6,601 bases of DNA from an uncultured Eubacteriales bacterium (GCA_905201305.1 CAJKNS010000132.1:1-6601); one strand, 5' to 3'. Positions 1 to 5,589 are shown, numbered from the stretch's first letter. Program-made: numbers and translations. Notes: generated by a model not told the origin, from the letters alone.

Positions 1-1
1 C

Positions 2-427
2 TTTATCGGTCGTAACCTCGACTATGCGCTGGGGCTCGAGGGCTCGCTCAAGCTCAAGGAGATTTCCTATATCCACTCCGAGGCGTATGCGTCGGGCGAA
101 CTCAAGCACGGCACAATCTCCCTGATTGAGCACGGCACGCTGGTTGTTGCGCTGGGGCTTTACGGACCGCTGTTTGAAAAGGCAATGAGCAACGTCATCG
201 AGGTCAAGGCAAGAGGCGCAAGTGTCCTTGCGCTTACGACCGAGAGCGGCGCGGAAGAGATGGAAAAGCGCGTCGACGCACTTGTGACCGTGCCCGATAC
301 GGAGCTGATGTTCCTGCCGTCGCTGGGCGTGGTGAGTCTGCAGCTGTTTGCGTATTATATCGCGCTGCAAAGAGGCTGCGATATTGATAAGCCGAGAAAT
401 CTTGCAAAGAGTGTGACTGTGGAATAA
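2..427 (+). CDS. glmS: Glutamine--fructose-6-phosphate aminotransferase (isomerizing), C-terminal end
   Basis: This is the last 141 residues of GlmS, which makes glucosamine-6-phosphate from fructose-6-phosphate and glutamine, the first step of UDP-GlcNAc and cell-wall precursor synthesis in the cytosol. The start and the glutaminase domain lie off the left edge. The visible part is the second SIS (sugar isomerase) domain. It shows the KEISYIHSEAY and GELKHG motifs, which carry the glutamate and histidine equivalent to E488 and H504 of the E. coli enzyme (16 residues apart in both). It ends in the family's near-invariant tail NLAKSVTVE, whose lysine corresponds to E. coli K603. The SIS motif reads GELKHGT where many homologues have GELKHGP, a mild variation. 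The reading frame is intact to the TAA at 425-427, and a strong terminator follows four bases later. Identification is very secure. Confidence 0.97.
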   Translation, partial: FIGRNLDYALGLEGSLKLKEISYIHSEAYASGELKHGTISLIEHGTLVVALGLYGPLFEKAMSNVIEVKARGASVLALTTESGAEEMEKRVDALVTVPDTELMFLPSLGVVSLQLFAYYIALQRGCDIDKPRNLAKSVTVE

Positions 428-431
428 CGCA

Positions 432-460
432 AAAGCCCCGGAGCGATGCTCCGGGGCTTT
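432..460 (+). terminator. Intrinsic terminator of glmS
   Basis: A perfect 13-bp stem (432-444 pairs with 448-460) closes on a GAT triloop. The GC-rich core is flanked by AAA on the left and TTT on the right. It begins four bases after the glmS stop codon. The T-tract after the core is only three bases, but the stem is very strong and the position is right for ending glmS transcription. Confidence 0.85.
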
Positions 461-469
461 GATATTCTG

Positions 470-583
470 TGGTCCAGGGACCAGAGGTTGACTGGCAGTG
501 CCCTGCCAGCTGGTCCATTTTTCGACCCCACGCTTCTTATCTGCGAAAAGAAGCGCGGTGTCGAGCCTCCGCGAAGAAGTTGC
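470..583 (+). repeat. Left arm of long inverted repeat
   Basis: This 114-bp arm matches the reverse complement of 1084-1195 at roughly nine in ten positions by hand alignment, with about eight substitutions and one 2-base gap. It holds three hairpin modules in order. TGGTCC pairs with GGACCA (470-483). CTGGCAG (492-498) pairs with CTGCCAG (503-509). A 16-bp stem with two mismatches (523-538 with 548-563) encloses a 9-base loop. Confidence 0.85.
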
Positions 584-588
584 CCAAA

Positions 589-610
589 GGAACCCCTTGG
601 AAGGGGTTCC
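589..610. repeat. Perfect 10-bp hairpin
   Basis: GGAACCCCTT (589-598) pairs perfectly with AAGGGGTTCC (601-610) across a GG centre. It has no T-tract on either side, so it is not a typical terminator. Confidence 0.8.
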
Positions 611-628
611 TCTGGACTCTTCCCGAAA

Positions 629-650
629 CAGAGGGACCGCGGTCCCTCTG
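629..650. repeat. Perfect 22-bp palindrome
   Basis: The half-site CAGAGGGACCG (629-639) is followed directly by its exact reverse complement (640-650), with no spacer. A CCCCGGGG palindrome follows at 654-661. As DNA it is a perfect two-fold site. As RNA it can form a hairpin only by opening a few central base pairs. Confidence 0.85.
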
Positions 651-755
651 GCACCCCGGGGCTGCCCGGTACAGAGATTTTCCCAGTCGGGCAATGTTAC
701 GTACTTTTGAGCGCTTTCTAGTCGGGGGTACGACAAATTTGGAAGACCCGACTCG

Positions 756-791
756 GCGCAAAGCAAATTTCCTCTGGAAATTTCTTTGCGC
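756..791. repeat. 16-bp hairpin with one bulged C and TCT loop
   Basis: The strand 756-772 pairs with 776-791 over 16 bp, leaving a single unpaired C at 764 and a TCT triloop. The outer stem is GCGCAAAG and the inner stem is AAATTTCC. It abuts the next hairpin directly. Confidence 0.8.
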
Positions 792-846
792 GGGGGCTGC
801 TATTCCCGACTGCGCTGGGGACCCCATCCCCACCGCAGTCCCCCCG
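791..846. repeat. Two-tier hairpin with GGGGACCCC-like tip
   Basis: The inner stem is GACTGCGCTGGGG (808-820) against CCCCACCGCAGTC (828-840), 13 bp with one mismatch and a 7-base loop. The outer stem is CGGGGG (791-796) against CCCCCG (841-846). An 11-base one-sided internal loop (797-807) separates the tiers. Confidence 0.7.
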
Positions 847-879
847 CAAGGATTTTTGCAGAGCAAAAATGCCTTGCGG
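844..879. repeat. 16-bp hairpin with one bulged base and AGA loop
   Basis: The strand 844-859 pairs with 863-879 over 16 bp, with one bulged G (871) on the right strand and an AGA triloop. This has the same plan as the hairpin at 756-791 (16 bp, one bulge, three-base loop) but an unrelated stem sequence. Confidence 0.8.
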
Positions 880-937
880 CGGCGAAAGACTGTAAGTTCG
901 CTGCCCGGCAGTCTGATCGTTGAACGTATTGCATACC

Positions 938-955
938 GGATTGCAGCTGCAATCC
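938..955. repeat. Perfect 18-bp palindrome
   Basis: GGATTGCAG is followed directly by its exact reverse complement CTGCAATCC. It is a perfect two-fold DNA site with no spacer, in the right half of the non-coding element. Confidence 0.8.
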
Positions 956-1032
956 AGAAAGAGAGTGCTTCCTAAAACCGCAGAAGATTATCTCATTGGT
1001 CAGGCACTGCATGCCTAGAACCCATGGGATCG

Positions 1033-1056
1033 CACAAGGGTCCGCAGACCCTTGTG
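1033..1056. repeat. Perfect 10-bp hairpin, CGCA loop
   Basis: CACAAGGGTC (1033-1042) pairs perfectly with GACCCTTGTG (1047-1056) around a CGCA tetraloop. A second hairpin follows four bases later: TGTTGCGC (1060-1067) with GCGCAACA (1073-1080), loop GGCAA. Confidence 0.8.
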
Positions 1057-1083
1057 TTATGTTGCGCGGCAAGCGCAACAACA

Positions 1084-1195
1084 GCAATTTCTTCGCGGCG
1101 GCTCGACACCGCGCTTCTTTGCGCAGCTAAGAAGCGTGGGGTCGAAAAGAACCAGCTGGCAGGTCTCTGCCAGTCAACCCCTGGTCCCTGGACCA
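1084..1195 (-). repeat. Right arm of long inverted repeat
   Basis: This 112-bp inverted copy of 470-583 carries the same three hairpin modules in mirror order: the 16-bp stem with mismatches (1104-1119 with 1129-1144), CTGGCAG/CTGCCAG (1156-1162 with 1167-1173), and TGGTCC/GGACCA (1182-1195). Several differences between the arms fall in loops, while most stem positions are kept. Confidence 0.85.
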
Positions 1196-1200
1196 CGGGT

Positions 1201-1265
1201 CCAGCCAAAAAGCCCCCGCTGCGGGCTGGCAGCAAAACAAAAACACCGCGGGGTGTTCTCCCCGC
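1201..1265 (+). promoter_or_regulatory. Structured leader upstream of ygiQ with mutually exclusive hairpins
   Basis: Two pairs of overlapping stems sit between the repeat element and the ygiQ ribosome binding site. CCAGCC (1201-1206) can pair with GGCTGG (1224-1229), or AGCCC (1211-1215) with GGGCT (1223-1227). Further on, AACACC (1242-1247) can pair with GGTGTT (1252-1257), or GCGGGG (1248-1253) with CCCCGC (1260-1265). The last stem ends immediately before the purine-rich ribosome binding site. This could modulate translation of ygiQ, but the stems are short, and in this palindrome-rich DNA they may be incidental. No promoter could be assigned with confidence. Confidence 0.35.
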
Positions 1266-1280
1266 AAAAGGAAGTACCAT

Positions 1281-3212
1281 ATGGCAGAATTTTTGCCCAT
1301 CAGCAAAGAAGATATGAACCGCCGCGGCTGGACGCAGTGCGACTTCGTCTATGTCGTCGGCGATGCTTACGTCGACCATCCGTCGTTCGGCCACGCCATC
1401 ATCTCCCGCGTGCTTGAAGACGCGGGCTATAAAGTCGGCATCATCAGCCAGCCGGACTGGAAAAACCCGGACAGCATCAAGGTTCTGGGCACCCCCCGTC
1501 TGGGCTTTCTGGTGATGGGCGGCAATATGGACCCCATGGTGAACCACTATACCGTGGCAAAACGCCGCCGGAGCTATGACTATTTCTCCCCCGGAGGAAA
1601 AATGGGTCTGCGCCCGGACTACGCCACCACCGTCTACTGCAATCTCATCCGCCGGAGCTACCGTCATATTCCCATCATCATCGGCGGCATAGAGGCGTCC
1701 CTCCGCCGTCTTGCCCACTATGACTACTGGTCGGACAAGCTCAAGCGTTCCATTCTGCTGGACTCCCAGGCGGATCTGCTGCTCTATGGCATGGGCGAGA
1801 GGAGCATTGTGGAGGTGGCGGAGGCGCTGGACAGCGGGCTTTCCGTGTCCGACCTGACGTTTATCCGGGGCTCGGTCTACAAGGCGCGGGACCTCTCCAG
1901 CGTCTATGACTATATTACCCTGCCCTCCTACTCTGCGCTCACCGCCGACAAGCGGGTCTATGCACAGAGCTTCTATACCCAGTACTGCAACACCGACCCC
2001 TATGTGGCAAAAACGCTGGTGGAGCCATATGACGATAAAACCTATGTGGTGCAGAATCCCCCGCAGGAGCCCCTGACCACCCAGGAGATGGACGACACCT
2101 ATGACCTGCCCTATATGCGCACCTATCACCCCATGTATGAAAAGGACGGGGGCATTGACGCCATTAAGGAGGTCAAATTCAGTCTGTCCAGCTGCCGCGG
2201 CTGCTTCGGCGCCTGCAATTTCTGCGCGCTGACGTTCCATCAGGGCAGAATCATCCAGTCCCGGAGCCATGAGTCTCTGCTGAAGGAGGCAAAGCAGCTC
2301 ATCGCGGACCCGGAATTCAAGGGGTATATTCACGATGTAGGCGGTCCTACTGCCAACTTCCGTCAGCCTGCCTGTGAAAAGCAGAAGACCAAGGGCGTCT
2401 GCCCCACCAAACAGTGCCTGTTCCCCTCCCCCTGCAAGAATCTTATTGCGGACCACAGCGATTATCTTAGTCTGCTTCAGGAGCTTCGCGCCCTGCCGGG
2501 GGTGAAAAAGGTGTTTGTCCGCAGCGGCATCCGGTTTGACTATCTGCTGGCGGACAAGGACGACAGCTTTTTCCGGGAGCTGGTGAAATACCACATCTCC
2601 GGTCAGCTGAAGGTTGCCCCGGAGCATATCTGCGACTCGGTGCTGAAGCTCATGGGCAAGCCCCAAAATGCCGTCTATGAGCGGTTTACCGCAAAATATG
2701 AGCAGCTGAACCGGGAACTGGGCATGCGGCAGTTTGTGGTACCCTATCTCATGTCCTCCCATCCCGGCTCCACCTTAACCGAAGCGGTGGCGCTGGCGGA
2801 ATATCTCCATGCCCATCACCTGAATCCCGAGCAGGTGTCGGACTTCTACCCCACCCCCTCCACCATCTCCACGGTGATGTATTACACCGGACTGGACCCC
2901 AGGACCATGGAGCCGGTGTATGTTGCCACCAATCCCCACGAAAAGGCGATGCAGCGGGCGCTGATTCAGTACCGGAACCCCAAAAATTATGAGCTGGTCC
3001 ACGAGGCGCTCCTTCAGGCAGGGCGCGAAGATTTGATTGGCTATGAGCCCCAGTGTTTGATTCGTCCCAGAAAATCCGGCGGAAAATCCGGCGGTCAGAA
3101 ATCCGGCGGAAAGCCCGCAGGTGGAAATCACCGTTCCGGCGCAAAAAAGCCCCAGTCCGGCAATCAAAACCGCCAGCAGAAAAACGGGAAGCCCCGCAAA
3201 TCTCCCAAATAG
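1281..3212 (+). CDS. ygiQ: YgiQ family radical SAM protein
   Basis: This is a complete 643-residue member of the YgiQ (UPF0313) radical SAM family, which has an N-terminal family-specific domain, a central radical SAM barrel and a C-terminal extension. The S-adenosylmethionine 4Fe-4S motif is C308-x3-C312-x2-C315, within the sequence CRGCFGACNFC, followed by the family's HQGRIIQSRSHES block. The signature HDVGGPTANFR (351-361) follows. After it come four further cysteines (365, 374, 379, 385) in the PAC...GVCPTKQCLFPSPCKNL region, conserved in this family and possibly binding a second metal centre. The VAPEH motif lies near 445-449. The substrate of YgiQ proteins is not established. The ATG at 1281 is supported by the purine-rich AAAGGAAG at 1267-1274. 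The last 45 or so residues (599-643) are low-complexity Gly/Ser/Lys/Arg/Gln, probably disordered. No clear intrinsic terminator follows. It appears to be a single-gene unit. Confidence 0.96.
   Translation: MAEFLPISKEDMNRRGWTQCDFVYVVGDAYVDHPSFGHAIISRVLEDAGYKVGIISQPDWKNPDSIKVLGTPRLGFLVMGGNMDPMVNHYTVAKRRRSYDYFSPGGKMGLRPDYATTVYCNLIRRSYRHIPIIIGGIEASLRRLAHYDYWSDKLKRSILLDSQADLLLYGMGERSIVEVAEALDSGLSVSDLTFIRGSVYKARDLSSVYDYITLPSYSALTADKRVYAQSFYTQYCNTDPYVAKTLVEPYDDKTYVVQNPPQEPLTTQEMDDTYDLPYMRTYHPMYEKDGGIDAIKEVKFSLSSCRGCFGACNFCALTFHQGRIIQSRSHESLLKEAKQLIADPEFKGYIHDVGGPTANFRQPACEKQKTKGVCPTKQCLFPSPCKNLIADHSDYLSLLQELRALPGVKKVFVRSGIRFDYLLADKDDSFFRELVKYHISGQLKVAPEHICDSVLKLMGKPQNAVYERFTAKYEQLNRELGMRQFVVPYLMSSHPGSTLTEAVALAEYLHAHHLNPEQVSDFYPTPSTISTVMYYTGLDPRTMEPVYVATNPHEKAMQRALIQYRNPKNYELVHEALLQAGREDLIGYEPQCLIRPRKSGGKSGGQKSGGKPAGGNHRSGAKKPQSGNQNRQQKNGKPRKSPK
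3072..3109 (+). repeat. Short in-frame repeat in the ygiQ tail
   Basis: Three copies of AAATCCGGCGG (3072-3082, 3084-3094, 3099-3109) lie 12 and 15 bases apart, so the frame is kept. They encode KSGG-type repeats in the basic C-terminal tail of YgiQ. Slippage-type expansion and contraction between strains would be expected. Confidence 0.8.
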
Positions 3213-3222
3213 CTTTCGATTA

Positions 3223-3433
3223 TCATCCCGGGCAATTCCATGTGCAATCGCCCATCTATCAAAATCCCCCCAACCTGAAATCCATCGCTGGAGCAATTCT
3301 ACACAAATTGATACTATATCAGAATAACACCAGCTTAAAATTCATCCCCGGGGCAATTCCATGTGTAATCGCCCATCTATCAAAATCCCCCAACCTGAAA
3401 TCCATCGCTGGGGCAATTCTACACAAATTGATA
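3223..3433 (+). repeat. Tandem array of a ~60-bp unit (two ~91-bp near-identical blocks)
   Basis: Block A (3223-3313) and block B (3342-3433) are nearly identical, differing by two substitutions and three single-base indels in C or G runs, with 28 bp between them. Each block itself contains two diverged versions of a shorter unit. The core CATC-n5-GGGCAATTC (with GAGC in one copy) recurs at about 3224, 3283, 3343 and 3402, a period near 60 bp. The third unit's tail (3361-3400) resembles the first closely, and the intervening 3301-3340 matches it at a little over half of positions. The array is more AT-rich than the flanking genes. The indels break the reading frame between blocks, so it is not coding. 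Within each block GGGC-AATTCC and the downstream AATCGCCC can form a weak hairpin. Confidence 0.85.
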
Positions 3434-3558
3434 AGGAAGCTTGGCGAGAGATTTTTTGTCAGAAAAAGGTGTAAAACCGATGGAATACTTTGTGTATTTC
3501 GAGGTTTTACAAACGCATTTCTGGCGAAAAAGATCCGTCAAGATCCGCAATCAATTTG
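3424..3558. repeat. Long imperfect inverted repeat upstream of the exonuclease gene
   Basis: The arms extend from CAAATTGAT (3424-3432) to its exact complement ATCAATTTG (3550-3558). The centre is TGTAAAACC (3470-3478) against GGTTTTACA (3503-3511), and a tip stem GGAATAC (3482-3488) pairs with GTATTTC (3494-3500) around a TTTGT loop. Between these blocks the arms still align with gaps, for example GTCAGAAA on the left against the complement of TTTCTGGC on the right. The whole 135 bp can therefore fold as one long hairpin. Its left end coincides with the last bases of the tandem array. Element-like (MITE) or regulatory roles are both possible. Apart from this and the tandem array, the 3213-3599 gap shows no gene and no convincing promoter. 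Confidence 0.65.
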
Positions 3559-3599
3559 CGTAGATTTGCCCCCAAAAGAAAGAGTGAAATAGTTTGTCA

Positions 3600-4988
3600 A
3601 TGATCGTACTGGACATGGAGTGGAATCAGCCGCTTTCCATGGATTCCCCCCTTGCCATTCGCCTTTGCACCTCTCTGCCCTTTGAAATCATCCAGCTTGG
3701 CGCAGTCCGGCTGGAGGACGGGGCGCAGTTCAAAGCCACCTGCTGTCTCCAGCAGTACAAGGTCCTCTCTCCCCGCATCTCCAAGCTCACCGGCATCACC
3801 AAGCAGGATGTGAAAAACGGTGAGCGCTTTCAGGACGCCATGGAGCGCTTCCGGGACTTCTGCGGCGAGGACCCCATTCTGCTCACCTGGGGCTTTAACG
3901 ATATCCCCATTCTCCGGCAGAATCTGAAATTCTATGGCCTTTCTCAGGACTTTACCCGGAATTATTACAACCTTCAGATCATGTTCAACCAGCAGTTTGA
4001 CCCGGGCAATCTGGTGCGCGGGCTGAGCTATGCGGTGGACTTTTTCCAGCTGGAGGTGTCCGACAGCTATCACGACGGCTTAAACGACGCCGCCTATACC
4101 GCCGCAGTAGCAGAGCATCTGGACATTCCCCGGGGCATCCGGGAATATCCCGACTATCTTGTCCACTTTGAGGGCGACGGCGATCAGGCATTTCTCGACT
4201 GCCTGCGCTACTCCAACTACACCCGGTTTGAGAGCTTTGACGAGATGATCGCCGATCCCCGAATTATCCAGGTGAAATGCCCCTACTGCGGCAGAGTCAC
4301 GGAAAACACCAATCCCATTTTCCCGGAGTCCGGAAAAATGGTCTGGACCTCTCAGTGCCCGGAGCATGGGGAATTCCTGATGCGGGTGAGCTTTAAGAGC
4401 AACCGGGACGACAGCATGCGGGCAAGCCGCGTGATTTATCCCATGGATGAGGTCCATCGGACCTTTTATAAAAAGGCGGTGGAAAAGGCGGCAAAGCCCC
4501 GGAAGCCCCGGTTTGCCCCCTTCAAGCTGTATATCGACGCCGACGGCTGCCCGGTGGTGAATCTGGCTCTGAAAATCACCGCTCGCCGCCATGTGGAGAG
4601 CTTTCTTGTCTGCGATACCGCCCATCAGTTCTCACGGCGGGGCGCGGAGACCATTGTGGTGGACAAGGGCGCAGACAGCGCCGACTTTGCGCTGGTGGGC
4701 AGAATTGCCCCTGGGGATCTTGTAATTACCCAGGACTATGGACTGGCTGCCATGTGCCTGACCAAGGGCGCACGGGTCATCGACCAGAACGGCATGCGCT
4801 ATACCGCAGACAATATCGACACCCTCCTTGCCCAGCGGGCGGAAAGCGCCAAGCTCCGCCGAGCCGGTGCCAGAGTCAAGGGTCCTGCACGCCGTACCAC
4901 CGAGCAGAACGACGCCTTTCTCGCCGCCTTTGACCAGATGATTTCGGAGGCTTATGATGCAGCTAAATCAAAATCTGTCTCTTCGTGA
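3600..4988 (+). CDS. DEDDh 3'-5' exonuclease fused to a zinc-ribbon-like segment and a YaiI/YqxD (DUF188) domain
   Basis: This is a three-part protein of 462 residues counted from the ATG at 3600. Residues 1-178 form a KapD-like RNase T/DNA polymerase III epsilon-type exonuclease. The DEDDh residues are visible: D5 and E7 in VLDMEWNQ, D101 in WGFNDIP, and H158 plus D163 in YHDGLNDAAY. A CPYC...CPEH pattern (C227, C230, C253, H256) suggests a zinc ribbon. Residues from about 308 to 450 match the YaiI/YqxD (DUF188, COG1671) family: YIDADGCPVV, VVDKGADSADFAL, GDLVITQDYGLA, then a GMRYTADNI-like segment. DUF188 is usually a stand-alone protein of about 150 residues and has been placed in the PIN-like nuclease superfamily. 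Its conserved aspartates are present here. A TTG at 3594 would add two residues. Neither start has a strong ribosome binding site (only AGAG at 3581-3584). The 3' end overlaps the next gene, suggesting coupled expression. Substrate and role are unknown. Both active sites look intact. Confidence 0.9.
   Translation: MIVLDMEWNQPLSMDSPLAIRLCTSLPFEIIQLGAVRLEDGAQFKATCCLQQYKVLSPRISKLTGITKQDVKNGERFQDAMERFRDFCGEDPILLTWGFNDIPILRQNLKFYGLSQDFTRNYYNLQIMFNQQFDPGNLVRGLSYAVDFFQLEVSDSYHDGLNDAAYTAAVAEHLDIPRGIREYPDYLVHFEGDGDQAFLDCLRYSNYTRFESFDEMIADPRIIQVKCPYCGRVTENTNPIFPESGKMVWTSQCPEHGEFLMRVSFKSNRDDSMRASRVIYPMDEVHRTFYKKAVEKAAKPRKPRFAPFKLYIDADGCPVVNLALKITARRHVESFLVCDTAHQFSRRGAETIVVDKGADSADFALVGRIAPGDLVITQDYGLAAMCLTKGARVIDQNGMRYTADNIDTLLAQRAESAKLRRAGARVKGPARRTTEQNDAFLAAFDQMISEAYDAAKSKSVSS
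4946..4950 (+). promoter_or_regulatory. Ribosome binding site deciding the pentapeptide gene start
   Basis: GGAGG lies inside the 3' coding end of the upstream gene. It is 6 bases from the ATG at 4957 but only 3 from the adjacent ATG at 4954, so 4957 is the better start. Its position implies translational coupling of the two genes. Confidence 0.7.
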
Positions 4989-5577
4989 GCTGCTGGAGGA
5001 CGCCTGGGAGCAGGTCTATGATCTCCGGGATTTGACGGTGATTACCGAAGACGCGCCGGACATGACCCTTGGCTCCATCGAAATCAAGTCCTCCAGCTTT
5101 TCGGGATGCAGCTTTTTAGATTCCCGGTTTCAGGGCACCGGCTTTGACCGGGTGGTCTTTCAGAACTGCGACCTGTCCGGGTGCAGCTTTGACCGCTGCG
5201 GGCTCAGAGAGGTTTCGTTTCTGGGCTGCCGGATGATGGGCGCCAATTTCTCCGACTGCACCCTGTCCCACTGCCGGTTTGAGGATTGTCAGGGAAAATA
5301 TATGGGGCTTGTGGTCTGCGATTTGAAGCATTCGGTGATGGAGGACTGCTCCCTCTATGGCGGCAGTCTGTCCCGGTGCAGGCTATCGAAAGCCAAGGTG
5401 GACCGGTGCGATTTTACCCGGTGCGACTTTTCCGGGGCAGAGCTTTCTGGGCTTGACTTTTCCCACTGCACCATCGACGGCGCCACCTGGACCATCGACA
5501 AGCTGAAAAACGTCACCGTCACCACCGCCCAGGCTGTGGACCTTGCCCGGCTGATGGGACTGAACATCGTACCCTAA
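4957..5577 (+). CDS. Cysteine-rich pentapeptide-repeat protein
   Basis: This 206-residue protein is built almost entirely of pentapeptide repeats and is predicted to fold as a right-handed quadrilateral beta-helix. After a short helical N-terminus (1-40), about 28 pentads run in one unbroken register from residue 41 to about 180 (for example CDLSG, CSFDR, CGLRE, CDFTR, CDFSG), roughly seven coils. All 14 cysteines sit at the same pentad position (i-2, facing the helix core). The C-terminus (TTAQAVDLARLMGLNIVP) recalls the capping end of Qnr/McbG-type proteins, which mimic DNA and protect gyrase, but that relation is only suggestive and no resistance role should be assumed. No signal peptide or membrane segment is seen, so it is probably cytosolic. 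The gene overlaps the exonuclease-DUF188 gene by 32 bp, and its stop codon overlaps the next gene's ribosome binding site. An alternative start at 4954 adds one Met. Confidence 0.92.
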   Translation: MQLNQNLSLRELLEDAWEQVYDLRDLTVITEDAPDMTLGSIEIKSSSFSGCSFLDSRFQGTGFDRVVFQNCDLSGCSFDRCGLREVSFLGCRMMGANFSDCTLSHCRFEDCQGKYMGLVVCDLKHSVMEDCSLYGGSLSRCRLSKAKVDRCDFTRCDFSGAELSGLDFSHCTIDGATWTIDKLKNVTVTTAQAVDLARLMGLNIVP

Positions 5578-5589
5578 GGAGGGAAGTGT

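Larger units (their letters stand above)
470..1195. repeat. Hairpin-packed non-coding element bounded by long inverted repeats
   Basis: This stretch of about 725 bp between glmS and ygiQ holds no credible gene. Its two ends are inverted copies of each other (470-583 and 1084-1195). The interior is a string of hairpins, most with stems of 8-16 bp and short loops, several lying end to end (756-879). Open frames crossing it translate to palindrome-derived, low-information peptides without a convincing ribosome binding site. The architecture resembles a MITE or a cluster of REP-like palindromes more than a protein gene. No transposase and no clear target-site duplication is visible at 469/1196. 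Whether it moves, is transcribed, or only accumulates is not decidable here. Confidence 0.7.

Noticed and set aside
589..610. Possible additional terminators within the glmS-ygiQ gap
   Set aside because: The hairpins at 589-610, 629-650 and 1033-1056 are strong but lack a following T-tract on either strand and end no visible gene.
469..975. Open frame of 168 codons in the glmS-ygiQ gap
   Set aside because: It translates through hairpins and the inverted-repeat arm, giving repeated Gly/Pro/Arg-rich peptide with no family motif and no good ribosome binding site. The same DNA is open in other frames too.
993..2762. Very long open frame (589 codons) on the minus strand opposite ygiQ
   Set aside because: It is antisense to a complete, motif-bearing ygiQ. 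Its translation shows no recognisable family motifs and extends into the palindromic repeat. GC-rich codon use on the + strand explains the lack of stops.
3223..3433. Possible CRISPR array
   Set aside because: The repeated blocks are long (about 91 bp, or about 60 bp for the smaller unit) and the intervening sequence is itself a diverged repeat. There are no short identical repeats with unique spacers and no cas genes.
3456..3534. Candidate promoters (TTGTCA at 3456, TTTACA at 3506) for the nuclease cassette
   Set aside because: No acceptable -10 box lies at 16-18 bp spacing from TTGTCA. The hexamer after TTTACA (AAAGAT) matches the consensus at only three of six positions.
3053..3592. Open frame of 179 codons overlapping the end of ygiQ and the tandem repeat
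   Set aside because: It begins inside ygiQ in another frame and runs through the tandem array, where indels shift the frame between copies. It is an accident of the repeat rather than a gene.
4080..4625. Minus-strand open frame of 181 codons opposite the exonuclease-DUF188 gene
   Set aside because: It is a shadow of a gene with clear catalytic motifs on the + strand, and shows no independent motif or ribosome binding site.
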